64,000 nucleotides of DNA from Paenibacillus macerans (GCF_900454495.1 NZ_UGSI01000002.1:124001-188000), one strand, 5' to 3'. Shown: positions 32,254-41,482, counted from the first letter of the stretch. Numbers and translations are program-made. Notes: generated from the letters alone by a model not told the origin.

Positions 32254-33255
32254 ATGCTGCGCAATCGGGAAATTCAAATGCTATTGCTCGTCATGAGCTC
32301 GATCGGCATAACGGCGACCGTGGTTGCTGCTTTCTTTTCATCCGTGGCGGCGATATTTGTTTTCATTGTATCCCTGCTGCTTATTGGCACGAGTTTGTTG
32401 TTCACGAGCTGGAGATACCGGGAGTTGGCGAAGCTGTCCGTCTATTTGCGGGAAATAAGCAACGGCAATGATTCCCTTGACGTTCGCGATAACCAAGAAG
32501 GCGAGCTAAGTATTTTAAAGAATGATATTTACAAAGTAACGCTCATGCTATCGGAGCACCGGTCGCTATTGCAGCGGGACAAAATTCAATTGACGGATGC
32601 CATCTCCGATATTTCACATCAGCTCAAAACGCCGCTCACCTCCATGACGGTGATGGCTGATTTGTTAAGCGCCCCTAACCTGCCTCCGGCCAAAAGAGCG
32701 GAGTTCACCCATCATATTCGCGTCCAGCTTGAACGCATCGATTGGCTTGTTTCTTCCTTGCTTAAGCTATCGAAAATTGACGCGAAGACCATCCCATTCA
32801 AAAAAGATCGAATACTCATGAAAAACCTGATCCAAAAGGCATTAGAGCCGGTTATGATTCCGATGGATATTAAGGGGCAGACGGTTTCCATCGCGGGCGA
32901 TGACAATGTCACTTTTGTCGGCGATTTCAATTGGACGGCCGAAGCGGTCATCAATATTTTGAAAAACGGCGTGGAGCATACGCCTGAAGGCGGAGCGATC
33001 GCCATCGCATTTTCCGAAAACGCGCTCTTTACGGAACTCGTCATTGCTGACAACGGAAAAGGCATTCCAAAAGAAGATTTGCCTTATATTTTCAAACGTT
33101 TTTACAAAGGAAAGAACGCTAGCGAAGGAAGCATCGGCGTAGGGCTTGCGATGGCTCACAGCATCATTGCCAGCCAGAACGGCGTGATCGATGTGACGAG
33201 CGACAGCGGGAAGGGTACGCAGTTTCGGATTAAATTTTATAAGCATGTGATTTAA
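32254..33255 (+). CDS. Sensor histidine kinase
   Basis: A 333-residue membrane kinase. Two helices (about residues 8-30 and 31-52) with almost no external loop make it an intramembrane-sensing type. The H-box is ISHQLKTPLTSM (His122), followed by the N-box ILKNGVEHTPEGG and G-boxes DNGKGIPKED and GSIGVGLAMAHSI. The lack of a sensor domain matches BceS-like kinases, which take the signal from their ABC transporter; that is inference from family knowledge. The gene abuts the response regulator stop. Confidence 0.94.
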   Translation: MLRNREIQMLLLVMSSIGITATVVAAFFSSVAAIFVFIVSLLLIGTSLLFTSWRYRELAKLSVYLREISNGNDSLDVRDNQEGELSILKNDIYKVTLMLSEHRSLLQRDKIQLTDAISDISHQLKTPLTSMTVMADLLSAPNLPPAKRAEFTHHIRVQLERIDWLVSSLLKLSKIDAKTIPFKKDRILMKNLIQKALEPVMIPMDIKGQTVSIAGDDNVTFVGDFNWTAEAVINILKNGVEHTPEGGAIAIAFSENALFTELVIADNGKGIPKEDLPYIFKRFYKGKNASEGSIGVGLAMAHSIIASQNGVIDVTSDSGKGTQFRIKFYKHVI

Positions 33256-33279
33256 CGGCACTCCGTAAGTGACTGAATT

Positions 33280-33323
33280 GTCACCTCCATCGTCACGGGA
33301 AAGTCATTTTAGACAGTTAAAAT
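33280..33323 (+). promoter_or_regulatory. Probable response-regulator-activated promoter upstream of the vanZ-like gene
   Basis: GTCAC (33280), GTCAC (33292) and GTCAT (33303) repeat about every 11-12 bases, one helical turn, as for OmpR-type regulators. TAAAAT (33318-33323) could be the -10; no consensus -35 is present, which fits an activator-dependent promoter. Confidence 0.45.
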
Positions 33324-33356
33324 GATATTCATCAGATGAACGATGGAGGTAAGACC

Positions 33357-34325
33357 ATGCATTTGAAGCAACAGCGTAAGATTATTCTGGCAATCACTAT
33401 ATTCTATACCCTTTTGATTCTTTATTTTTTGTTTTTCGCCTTCGGTAGAGCAGGTAAGACAGATCAAACCACCGAGTACACCTTTATTTTTTTACCGGAC
33501 ACTTTTTTTAGGCTGCCAGGTCTATCCGATCTTCTGCATCCTGCGCTGATGGATTTTGTGGATTTCGGGAACATCGCCGCCTTCATCCCTTTTGGCATAT
33601 TGATTCCGTTGTTATATCGGACCAACTTTGTCCGCTTCATGACTTTGTTCATGCTGTCCATTCTTGTGGTGGAGACGATTCAGGCGCTAACGTTCCTCGG
33701 CAGCTTTGATATTAACGACGTCATACAGAACTCTTCGGGTGCAGCCGTCGGATTCGGGGCATACAAACTTGGCTTTCGTACAAAAAACAACTGGAGAAAT
33801 ATTGCCGCTACGGGTATTTCCAGTGTTGTCTTGATGCTCGGAGTGTGGGGGGGCTTCGGGATGCTTGAGCAAGTGTTTACCAAAGAAATGGGCCCCTTTA
33901 TGGCAATAAACGAATTGAAGGATAGTGCCGGGAACACATTAACGGGAACCCAACCGTCCAGTCTTAAGATTGGCGGTCAGGACGTGGAACCCCAATATAA
34001 TGTATACAGCTTCGCAGGTAAAAAGAAGGAAACGTACACGTATACGTTAGGTCATAAGGAGGAGTTGTATCTTTTCTTTAATTATGGAATTCCCGATCAC
34101 AAAGATTTCCAGGGCAGCATCAAGCTTACCGTTGATGGACATGAGTTCCTCTCCGTATCCGCAAAAGATCAACGTCATGAGCCGGAAATGAACAAAATTT
34201 TCCTCCCCCAGGCAAATGAGCTTACGATAACCATTGAGGGGAATGAAACCCTATGGGATGTTGGATTTAGAGAGATGGTATATATCTGGAATGAGCATCA
34301 AGGGGAGCCCATGCTTCCGAAGTGA
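33357..34325 (+). CDS. VanZ-like membrane protein with extra extracytoplasmic domain
   Basis: A 322-residue protein. Residues about 1-165 form a VanZ domain with five helices (IILAITIFYTLLILYFLFFA, DFGNIAAFIPFGILIPLL, VVETIQALTFLGSFDINDVI with the conserved FDxxDxxxN). The C-terminal 140 residues are a beta-rich external domain (TYTLGHKEELYLFFNYGIPD). VanZ proteins give low-level teicoplanin or lipoglycopeptide resistance by an unknown mechanism. GGAGG lies seven bases before ATG 33357; ATG 33336 would overlap that site. It lies between the two-component genes and the ABC transporter. Confidence 0.9.
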   Translation: MHLKQQRKIILAITIFYTLLILYFLFFAFGRAGKTDQTTEYTFIFLPDTFFRLPGLSDLLHPALMDFVDFGNIAAFIPFGILIPLLYRTNFVRFMTLFMLSILVVETIQALTFLGSFDINDVIQNSSGAAVGFGAYKLGFRTKNNWRNIAATGISSVVLMLGVWGGFGMLEQVFTKEMGPFMAINELKDSAGNTLTGTQPSSLKIGGQDVEPQYNVYSFAGKKKETYTYTLGHKEELYLFFNYGIPDHKDFQGSIKLTVDGHEFLSVSAKDQRHEPEMNKIFLPQANELTITIEGNETLWDVGFREMVYIWNEHQGEPMLPK

Positions 34326-34376
34326 GTTTTGTACGAAGTCGATTCAAGAAGCAACGCTCACAAAACTTTTAGGAGG
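34311..34376 (+). repeat. Intergenic leader repeat, copy 1
   Basis: ATGCTTCCGAAG, then AGTTTTGTAC, a variable loop, then GCTCACAAAACTTT and AGGAGG. The arms AGTTTTGT (34325-34332) and ACAAAACT (34360-34367) can pair. The same arrangement occurs at 62026-62091, directly upstream of another gene's ribosome binding site. Confidence 0.7.
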
Positions 34377-34383
34377 TATGGCC

Positions 34384-35067
34384 ATGGAAATTTTAAAAAT
34401 TGAGCATCTGTCTAAAGTATACGGGACAGGCGAATCGGCGGTGAGGGCGCTTGACGATGTTTCCTTTTCGGTCGAAAAAGGCGAATTTGTCGCGATTATC
34501 GGCCCGTCCGGATCGGGGAAATCGACGCTCCTTCATATGCTGGGCGGGGTGGATCGGCCGACTGGCGGGAAAGTTTATGTTCAGGATACGGACATGTATG
34601 CCTTGAACGAAACGCAGCTGGCCATCTTCAGGCGCAGGCAAATTGGCCTGATCTACCAGTTTTTCAACCTGATACCCGTCCTGACGGTGGAAGAGAATAT
34701 TACGCTGCCGCTCTTGCTGGATCAACAAAAAGTAGATCAAAAGCAATTAGCTGGCCTTGTGAATACGTTGAATTTGCAGCATCGATTAAACCACCTGCCG
34801 AATCAGCTATCCGGCGGACAACAGCAGCGGGTCTCGATCGGCCGAGCGCTCATCGGCAATCCTGCGATCATGCTGGCCGACGAACCGACCGGAAATCTGG
34901 ACAGCAAGAATAGCAGCGAGATCATCGACTTATTAAAAATGCTGAATAAGACCTATCATCAGACGCTGATCGTGATCACGCACGACGAACGGATCGCCTT
35001 GCAAGCCGACAGGATCATTTCGATTGAAGACGGGAGGATCGCCAAAGACGAGGTGATCAGGCGATGA
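34384..35067 (+). CDS. ABC transporter ATP-binding protein (MacB/BceA type)
   Basis: A 227-residue ATPase. Walker A is GPSGSGKST near residue 42, the signature is LSGGQQQRVSIGRAL, Walker B is IMLADEPTGNLD, and the switch is VITHDERIA. The TGNLDS after Walker B places it in the LolD/MacB/BceA group that partners FtsX-type permeases. The start at 34384 gives seven bases from AGGAGG; ATG 34378 is too close. Its stop overlaps the permease start by four bases. It probably acts against an extracellular antimicrobial peptide. Confidence 0.95.
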   Translation: MEILKIEHLSKVYGTGESAVRALDDVSFSVEKGEFVAIIGPSGSGKSTLLHMLGGVDRPTGGKVYVQDTDMYALNETQLAIFRRRQIGLIYQFFNLIPVLTVEENITLPLLLDQQKVDQKQLAGLVNTLNLQHRLNHLPNQLSGGQQQRVSIGRALIGNPAIMLADEPTGNLDSKNSSEIIDLLKMLNKTYHQTLIVITHDERIALQADRIISIEDGRIAKDEVIRR

Positions 35068-37655
35068 ATATTGTCAATACGTTAACCATCCGGCATCTGA
35101 AGCAGAACAAGAGACGAACGCTTGTAACCATCGTCGGCGTCATCATTTCGGTTGCCATGGTGACCGCTGTCGCTACGCTTGTTTGCTCATTTTCGGATTT
35201 AATGATTAGGCAGACCATTGCCGATACAGGGGAGTGGCATGTCCAATATCAAGATGTAACCAAAGAACAGCTGGCGGCGATACAGGGCGATGACAGAGCC
35301 AAAACCGTGGCGATCTCAAGAGACCTTGGCTATGCCCCATTAGAAGGAGGACAAAATCCCAATAAGCCGTATTTGTTCATCAAGGAATATGATGCGCAAG
35401 GGTTCGCACAATTCCAGGTTGAACTAAGCAAGGGGCGTCTTCCCCGTACGGACAAGGAAGTTGTGATCTCCGAGCCCGTTGCCACGAACGCCAAAGTGAA
35501 GTACGAAATCGGCGATCGTTTAACCCTTCGCGTCGGCGAACGATTCGAACAAGGGGGCGATCATCCCCTGGATCAGACCGAATCGCTGCGCAGGGAAGAC
35601 GGCACATTGACCGAAACGTTGCAGCATATCAAGAAAAGGAATTATACGGTGGTAGGATTCATCAAGCGTCCCGCATGGGAAACGGCGTGGGCCCCGGGTT
35701 ATACGATCATTAGCTATGTCGATGATCATATGATCGGGGAAAACGATCGAGTCGATGCGTCGGTGGTCTTACAGCGCGTTAATCCGTCCTTGTTCGCTCA
35801 TGCGGAGGATTTGGCTAAGCAAAACCAAATTGAAACCGTCCAATATAATAACGATTTGCTTCATTATTACGGCTTGTCCAAAAGCAAAGCCTCGTACAGC
35901 ATGATGTTCTCCTTATCGGCGATCCTTATGGCGGTGATTATGATCGGCTCGGTTTCGCTCATCTATAACGCTTTTGCGATCTCCGTCTCGGAACGTTCGC
36001 GCCATTTAGGGATGCTCGCGAGCGTGGGCGCTACGAAAAGGCAGAAGCGAAATTCAGTGCTTTTTGAAGGTGCCGTCATTGGCTTGATCAGCATTCCCAT
36101 TGGCATCCTATGCGGTCTTGCGGGGATCGGGATCACCTTTTGGTTCATGAACGCGATGATTGAAGAGGCATTAGGGACCAGTGAAAAGCTGAGGCTCATC
36201 GTCACGCCGTTATCGCTCTTGATGGCTTGTCTTGTTTCGATGCTGACGATTTTCGTTTCGGCGTATCTCCCGGCGCTGAAAGCATCCAAGGTTTCTGCTA
36301 TGGACGCGATTCGCCAAGCTGCCGACATAAAGCTTACAGCCAAAGCTGTGAAAACGTCGAAGTACATCCGCAAGCTCCTCGGGATTGAAGCGGAAATCGG
36401 GCTGAAAAACCTAAAAAGGAACAAACGGAGATACCATGCTATTCTTTTTTCGCTTGTCATCAGCATCGTTTTGTTTTTGACGGTATCGTTTTTTACGGCC
36501 GGCATGACACAATCCCTGGAACTGTCGCGAGAAGGCGTCAATTACGATATTGAAGTATCGTACAGCGATGGAAAAAGAATAGATGACCGGTTGCTGCGAT
36601 CGATTGTATCCCTGGATGGCGTCACGAAATACAACGTGATTCACGAGTTGTATGGGAACGCTTGGGTCGATGCGGCGATCATCGCCGACGAATTGCAAGA
36701 GCGTATTAAGAAGGATAAGAGTCTGCTGCAAGACGGGAAATACCCCTACGATATTAAGATTCTTGCCTTAAACGATTCGAGTCTGCAAGCCTATGCCAAA
36801 GCGGTTGGCGCAGACTACGAGCAGCTTACGGATCCGGATCATCCCGCCGCGATCGTGATGGATACGATTCATTACAAAGATATGGGCACGGGGAAATATG
36901 TGCAGACGAAGGCCGTGTATACGAAGGCCGGTCAAAGTATCGAGCTAACGAACTTTTATAAAGAGAATGGGGAAGAAACGAAGGCAAACAAAGTGATTGT
37001 TGCCGCATTGACGGATCAAGCCCCGATGGGAATGAACCCGATAGGCGTAGGCGGGTTAAATATGATCGTGTCGGAACGCGTCCTGAATCGGCTGACAGGC
37101 GACGAGGACCAAGCTAACACTTCGACGTACCTCCATTTGCAAAGCACGGAACCGATGAGAACGCAGCAGGAAATTGAAGAGATGGAGGAGACCAATCTGA
37201 ATGTCTACAATGTGTATCAATCCAGAAAAAGCGAAGAACGGCAGATTCTCTTGATGTCCGTCTTTTCTTACGATTTTATCGTATTAATCTCTGCGATTTC
37301 CATTGCGAACATTTTTAATACGATCTCGACGGGGTGGTCGCTTCGCAAACGAGAATTTGCGATGCTGAAATCCGTAGGCATGACGCCAAAAGGCTTTGCG
37401 AAAATGCTGAACTATGAAAGTATTTTTTACGGGGTCAAGTCGCTATTGTTCGGGCTTCCCGTTAGTTTCGCCGCGATGTATCTGATCTATAGAGCATTTG
37501 CGAACAAATTCAGCTACGGGTTCACCCTCCCTTGGATGAGCATTCTGTCTGTCATTGTCGCCGTATTTGTCATTGCCGGTTCTGCGATTGTTTATTCCGG
37601 CGCGAAAGTAAGAAAGGAAAATATTATTGACGCATTAAAGCAAGAGAATACATGA
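35064..37655 (+). CDS. ABC transporter permease with two FtsX domains
   Basis: An 863-residue permease. After TM1 (about 18-40) comes a large external domain, then an FtsX core of three helices (about 280-420: SLSAILMAVIMIGSVSLIYN, then HLGMLASVGATKRQK). A second TM (about 460-485), external domain (about 490-720) and FtsX core follow (MSVFSYDFIVLISAISIANI, then REFAMLKSVGMTPKGF). The duplicated layout differs from MacB, and resembles Bce-type or lipoprotein-release-type pumps. It is cotranscribed with its ATPase and with the VanZ-like gene. Confidence 0.93.
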   Translation: MNIVNTLTIRHLKQNKRRTLVTIVGVIISVAMVTAVATLVCSFSDLMIRQTIADTGEWHVQYQDVTKEQLAAIQGDDRAKTVAISRDLGYAPLEGGQNPNKPYLFIKEYDAQGFAQFQVELSKGRLPRTDKEVVISEPVATNAKVKYEIGDRLTLRVGERFEQGGDHPLDQTESLRREDGTLTETLQHIKKRNYTVVGFIKRPAWETAWAPGYTIISYVDDHMIGENDRVDASVVLQRVNPSLFAHAEDLAKQNQIETVQYNNDLLHYYGLSKSKASYSMMFSLSAILMAVIMIGSVSLIYNAFAISVSERSRHLGMLASVGATKRQKRNSVLFEGAVIGLISIPIGILCGLAGIGITFWFMNAMIEEALGTSEKLRLIVTPLSLLMACLVSMLTIFVSAYLPALKASKVSAMDAIRQAADIKLTAKAVKTSKYIRKLLGIEAEIGLKNLKRNKRRYHAILFSLVISIVLFLTVSFFTAGMTQSLELSREGVNYDIEVSYSDGKRIDDRLLRSIVSLDGVTKYNVIHELYGNAWVDAAIIADELQERIKKDKSLLQDGKYPYDIKILALNDSSLQAYAKAVGADYEQLTDPDHPAAIVMDTIHYKDMGTGKYVQTKAVYTKAGQSIELTNFYKENGEETKANKVIVAALTDQAPMGMNPIGVGGLNMIVSERVLNRLTGDEDQANTSTYLHLQSTEPMRTQQEIEEMEETNLNVYNVYQSRKSEERQILLMSVFSYDFIVLISAISIANIFNTISTGWSLRKREFAMLKSVGMTPKGFAKMLNYESIFYGVKSLLFGLPVSFAAMYLIYRAFANKFSYGFTLPWMSILSVIVAVFVIAGSAIVYSGAKVRKENIIDALKQENT

Positions 37656-37665
37656 CTGGAAAAGC

Positions 37666-37706
37666 AAAATACGCTACTTCTAATCTTTCTAGAATTAGCG
37701 TATTTT
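37666..37706. terminator. Terminator after the ABC permease
   Basis: AAAATACGCTA (37666-37676) pairs with TAGCGTATTTT (37696-37706), and the inner TTCTA/TAGAA extends the stem. It separates convergent genes and could serve both. Confidence 0.85.
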
Positions 37707-37726
37707 CCCTTAGTTCTGCTGCTCAT

Positions 37727-38617
37727 TCAACGAAAACGAGGGAAAAGTTCTTTTGCCGTACCAGACATAAGCTTGGTTTTCTCGCCTTCATCAAATCCCA
37801 AATAGCTGCTCAACTGTTCAATACTTTCCGTAACTCCGTTTTCGAAACGCAAAGGATAATCCGTTCCGAACAGGATATGCGATGCCCCCACCAATTCTTT
37901 CAATGTCGTAAATACACTAGGCGAGGTTGAGAGCGCCACATCATAGTACAAGCTTTTTAAAGATGATAGTACTTCTTCGCTGGAGAGACTGCTTGCTTTG
38001 TTTTCCTGTGCAACAGTGCTCAAACGGTACGCGATATAGGGAATGGTTCCTCCCGCATGAGAAACGATCCATTTGATATTGGGATACTTGAGAACTTTTC
38101 CTCTGTAAATTAGATCCATCATGGAGCGTGTTGTATCAAAAGGAAATTCGTAGATAGACATATCTTTTACAAACAGAGACTCATTCGCTCCCGCAGGTTT
38201 TGTGGGATGAAGGAGTACAACGGCCGACCGTCTGTTTAATTCCGCGAGAATCTCGTCCATGCGGTCATCACCAATGTAAATTCCTTTGGTATTGCTGGGA
38301 AGACAGAATCCGTCAACCTTCAGTGTTTCGTACGCGTAGTCGATTTCTTTTAACGCTTCATCGACAAATTCAGTAGGCAGACATGCCAGCATTCCATACT
38401 TTGTTGAATTATATGCAGCACACTGAGCCAGCAAGTTATTTATCTGCCGGGTAACCTCAGGGCTTGCGGATACAGGCAGGGAAAGTAAAGCTCCGGTTAA
38501 CCCCATCCGTATCATGGCCTCTTCATCAATTTCCATACTCCATGGAGGCAGCAAAGCGGCATTGGGATTGTTTTTTCCTATGACATGGTGGTGAATGTCA
38601 ATAAATGTATGGTTCAT
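37727..38617 (-). CDS. Amidohydrolase-2 family protein (ACMSD/resorcylate decarboxylase-like)
   Basis: A 296-residue TIM-barrel metal enzyme. FIDIHHHVIG carries the HxH ligands, VVLLHPTKP another histidine region, WIVSHAGGTIPYI the next, and ILFGTDYPLRFENG the catalytic aspartate. The family includes decarboxylases (ACMSD, gamma-resorcylate) and lactone hydrolases such as LigI. It is 15 bases after the imidazolonepropionase-like amidohydrolase at 38633 and is in the same operon, under the MarR gene at 40042. Confidence 0.9.
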   Translation of the reverse strand: MNHTFIDIHHHVIGKNNPNAALLPPWSMEIDEEAMIRMGLTGALLSLPVSASPEVTRQINNLLAQCAAYNSTKYGMLACLPTEFVDEALKEIDYAYETLKVDGFCLPSNTKGIYIGDDRMDEILAELNRRSAVVLLHPTKPAGANESLFVKDMSIYEFPFDTTRSMMDLIYRGKVLKYPNIKWIVSHAGGTIPYIAYRLSTVAQENKASSLSSEEVLSSLKSLYYDVALSTSPSVFTTLKELVGASHILFGTDYPLRFENGVTESIEQLSSYLGFDEGEKTKLMSGTAKELFPRFR

Positions 38618-38632
38618 GGCTTTTGCTCCTTC

Positions 38633-39868
38633 TCATTCATTCGCGGCCAGACGGGTGCCCTGACGCCAGATGGCTTCAATGGATAATGTGTCAGAGATAT
38701 TCGACGTTGGATCTCCTTTTACCAACAACAGGTCGGCACGAGCCCCGTTTACGATGCGGCCGCGATCATAAATCCCAAAGCGGCGTGCGGGAACAGAGGT
38801 GGCTGCTCTCAATGCCTCAATCGGTGTCAATCCGGCTTTGACCAGCAGTTGCAGTTCATGGTGCAAACTAGCTCCATGAACCATCCCGCCAACCGTCGGC
38901 TGCGAGGGATCGCTGCCAGCCAAAATATCGACCCCAGCATCGTGGAGAGCCTTCACGGTCTCCAAAAGATATTCCGTCTTACCCTCTGGATAAGTGGCGA
39001 TGTGCTTATAAAGTGCATTATGCCACTTTTCGCTTAATTTAGAGCGTACACGTTCGTCCGTGGCAAACTCAGGGGCATCGCTATCGCCTATCGTGGAAGC
39101 GCCGGCAACAATCGTGGGGCATACGAACACACCTGAATTTACAATCGTATCAATGATTTCTTGGGTATGCGGCTGGTCTATGAAGATGTGCATCAACCCG
39201 TCAATTCCTCCGCTGATTGCACGTTCAGTGGCTTTTATCGTCATAGTGTGGGCTACAGCCATTTTGCCAAAACGGTGTGCTTCCGAACAAGCAGCTGCAA
39301 TGACTTCATCCGTGACGTCGGGGGTACCAGGTTTACCGAACACCGTACCTTCTTCGATCATAATTTTTATATAGTCTGCTCCTTGCGTTACGCGTTCCGC
39401 CACAAGTCTAGTTGCCTCTTCAGGCGTTGAGGCGTATTTGTTTAAAGCCGTCCCCACAGACGCGGCCTTAGCTTTCATCTGGGCAGCAACTTCAGGAGGC
39501 AAAAGTTCAAGCGGGTGACCGTCCGGCGCTGTAATTGCAAGGAAGGATTTTAGACAATCCGTCAAATCTCTTCGCTCGTTTATCTCTTTCTTCTGCTCTT
39601 CAGAAAAATATCCCTGCATCTGGTACGTGGTGGTAACACCGAAGGTCAAGGAGAGCTTCAAAGATTCCATACTGGGATGGGAGTGAGCGTCGATTAGCCC
39701 CGGCAACAACGTACAGCCTTTCGCGTCAATAACTTCAGATCCGTCGGGAACCGGACCTCCAACATTGATAATTTTCTCTCCTTGGATTGTAACGGACTGC
39801 TTGTCGAGGACATTCTCGCCGTCAAAAATTCGCGCGTTGGTAATGCAAGTGACTTTTTCCTTGTTCAT
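38633..39868 (-). CDS. Metal-dependent amidohydrolase (imidazolonepropionase/prolidase-like)
   Basis: A 411-residue cyclic amidohydrolase. Motifs: LLPGLIDAHSHPSMESLKLS (HxH), the metal-bridging lysine region GADYIKIMIEEGTVFG, AVAHTMTIKATERAISGGID, DGLMHIFIDQPHT, and DILAGSDPSQPT with the catalytic aspartate. The C-terminal beta-domain ends RGRIVNGARADLLLVKGDPT. Relatives hydrolyse lactams, N-acyl amino acids and ochratoxin-type amides. First gene of the operon with 37727; its promoter region carries three AAGGTACCTT operators. Confidence 0.92.
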   Translation of the reverse strand: MNKEKVTCITNARIFDGENVLDKQSVTIQGEKIINVGGPVPDGSEVIDAKGCTLLPGLIDAHSHPSMESLKLSLTFGVTTTYQMQGYFSEEQKKEINERRDLTDCLKSFLAITAPDGHPLELLPPEVAAQMKAKAASVGTALNKYASTPEEATRLVAERVTQGADYIKIMIEEGTVFGKPGTPDVTDEVIAAACSEAHRFGKMAVAHTMTIKATERAISGGIDGLMHIFIDQPHTQEIIDTIVNSGVFVCPTIVAGASTIGDSDAPEFATDERVRSKLSEKWHNALYKHIATYPEGKTEYLLETVKALHDAGVDILAGSDPSQPTVGGMVHGASLHHELQLLVKAGLTPIEALRAATSVPARRFGIYDRGRIVNGARADLLLVKGDPTSNISDTLSIEAIWRQGTRLAANE

Positions 39869-39907
39869 TGGCTAACAGCTCCTTTTAGAATAATCGAATC
39901 AAACAAG

Positions 39908-39983
39908 AAGGTACCTTAGTATTTGATTTTAAAAAAAGGTACCTTCATAAATGGATAATAAAGGTACCTTCTCAATATGTCAA
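39908..39983 (-). promoter_or_regulatory. Amidohydrolase promoter with three AAGGTACCTT operators
   Basis: AAGGTACCTT occurs at 39908-39917, 39936-39945 and 39961-39970. On the minus strand TTGACA (39983-39978), 17 bases, TATTAT (39960-39955) makes a strong promoter whose spacer holds the third site. The MarR gene just upstream is the likely binder. Confidence 0.8.
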
Positions 39984-40041
39984 TAGCATTTTTTATTTGT
40001 CGTTTGAAATATCGGGTTTGTTATCCTTATTGGGGATACCA

Positions 40042-40536
40042 CTATCGTCTCTGCTTACTGCCGCGAAGATCTCTTGACCCGAGATCGGAATCGTCATCTC
40101 CAAATTCCTTCTCCAGTTCTTCGATAATACGGGTGAAATAACCACTTAGCGCAGCCTGTTCCGTTTCATTCAAACATCCGAAAATGATTTCACTATCCGA
40201 CTGCTCTTCATTTTGCTTGGCGGCAATTCTGCCAGCTTCCGTCAGTCGTATCTCCATAACCCTACGATCTGCTTTGGAAGGTGTACGGGTGATATATCCA
40301 CTTCGTTCAAGCTTGGCGAGTAATTCACCAAGTGACTGAGAACGAATATCCAGAATAGCTGAGAGCTCTTTCTGGGTCATTTCCGGTTTCAACTTTAATA
40401 GGGCCAGAACTCGCCCCTGGCCCTGATGGGGATTAGCCATGGGGCCCATTTCTTTAAGCTTTTGTAACTGGTGCCTACGTTCCAACCATACAAGACGAAC
40501 ATATTGCTCATACAAATCCGGTTTGTTATCGCTCAT
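40042..40536 (-). CDS. MarR family transcriptional regulator
   Basis: A 164-residue regulator. The winged helix is MTQKELSAILDIRSQSLGEL, LAKLERSGYITRTPSKADRR and VMEIRLTEAGR (about residues 50-115). The tail is acidic then basic (FGDDDSDLGSRDLRGSKQRR). The start at 40536 has GAGGGGAAAAC just upstream; a 24-residue extension lacks a site. It lies upstream of, and in the same direction as, the amidohydrolase operon, separated by three operator palindromes, and probably represses that operon in response to an aromatic or amide ligand. Confidence 0.92.
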   Translation of the reverse strand: MSDNKPDLYEQYVRLVWLERRHQLQKLKEMGPMANPHQGQGRVLALLKLKPEMTQKELSAILDIRSQSLGELLAKLERSGYITRTPSKADRRVMEIRLTEAGRIAAKQNEEQSDSEIIFGCLNETEQAALSGYFTRIIEELEKEFGDDDSDLGSRDLRGSKQRR

Positions 40537-40693
40537 GTTTTCCCCTCTGCTAGAAATGAAAAAGGTCCCAAAATCCTTTTTTAGCTGAAGTCTACCACAT
40601 CTATTCATAAAATCAAGTCGGTTACGTAGAGTTTAGTTGCGCTAGCGGTAAAGAACCGTCTAGCAGTTCATACTACCGGCCGCTCTGATATCT

Positions 40694-41482
40694 ATGACAA
40701 AAAAGTATCCCAACATTATGTATATGCGTTTAACGGTGGAAGAGCTGATCACTTTTCTAATCAAAGTAACGGAGCGGAATGAGCGTGCCGCTTTGTTAAT
40801 GGATTATTTTGCTTTACAAGAAGAACGAAAGGTAAAAATCAAGGATCTAAGCCCCTCAAAAAGGATGTATGTGACCTTGCTGCGTGCCTTTTTTGCGTAT
40901 CAGTCTACCTTAGTATTGGAGGAACCCTATTTTTACTTGGAAGAAGAAGATCGTCGTCATTTTAAACGGATTTTGGATGACCTTTCGAAAGAGAAGCAGC
41001 TTCTAATTTTAACTTCGAATTTAGAGGATGCCATGATTTCCTGTGATGCCATTTATCGATTGAACGAATCCGGATTTCATCCACTGGATATTCGGGACTC
41101 GGAAGAGGATAAGCAGGAAGTACCGGAACAAGATCGGGCCAATATCACCTTGCAGAAGATTTATACGAAAAGAAATGACAAAGTGATTTTATTTGATCCG
41201 CCTGAAGTCGATTACATAGAAAGTTTGGATGGTTCGATCCTAGTTCATGTGGGTGGAGAACATTATGTCTGTGCTTTGACGCTAACCCAGCTCGAGCAGA
41301 GATTGTTGAATTTCGGATTTTTTAGGTGTCATCGATCCTACATCGTTAACTTGCAAAAAGTAAGAGAGATTATTACATGGACGAAAAATAGCTGCAGCTT
41401 GCGATTAAATACGGGTAAAGATGCCGTGGTTCCGTTATCTCGTTCAAAATTGCATGAATTAAAAGCACTTCTTAACATTTAA
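40694..41482 (+). CDS. LytTR regulator fused to a degenerate ABC-ATPase-like domain
   Basis: A 262-residue protein. Residues about 153-262 form a LytTR DNA-binding domain (NDKVILFDPPEVDYIESLDG, FFRCHRSYIVNLQKVREI, VVPLSRSKLHELKALL). The N-terminal half looks like the second half of an ABC ATPase without its Walker A: LSPSKRMYVTLLRAFF in place of the signature and TLVLEEPYFYLEEEDRRHF in place of Walker B, then ILTSNLEDAM. Such regulators are known next to ABC-2 exporters, as here. The Walker A half may have been lost at the 5' end; no good ribosome binding site precedes 40694. Confidence 0.72.
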   Translation: MTKKYPNIMYMRLTVEELITFLIKVTERNERAALLMDYFALQEERKVKIKDLSPSKRMYVTLLRAFFAYQSTLVLEEPYFYLEEEDRRHFKRILDDLSKEKQLLILTSNLEDAMISCDAIYRLNESGFHPLDIRDSEEDKQEVPEQDRANITLQKIYTKRNDKVILFDPPEVDYIESLDGSILVHVGGEHYVCALTLTQLEQRLLNFGFFRCHRSYIVNLQKVREIITWTKNSCSLRLNTGKDAVVPLSRSKLHELKALLNI

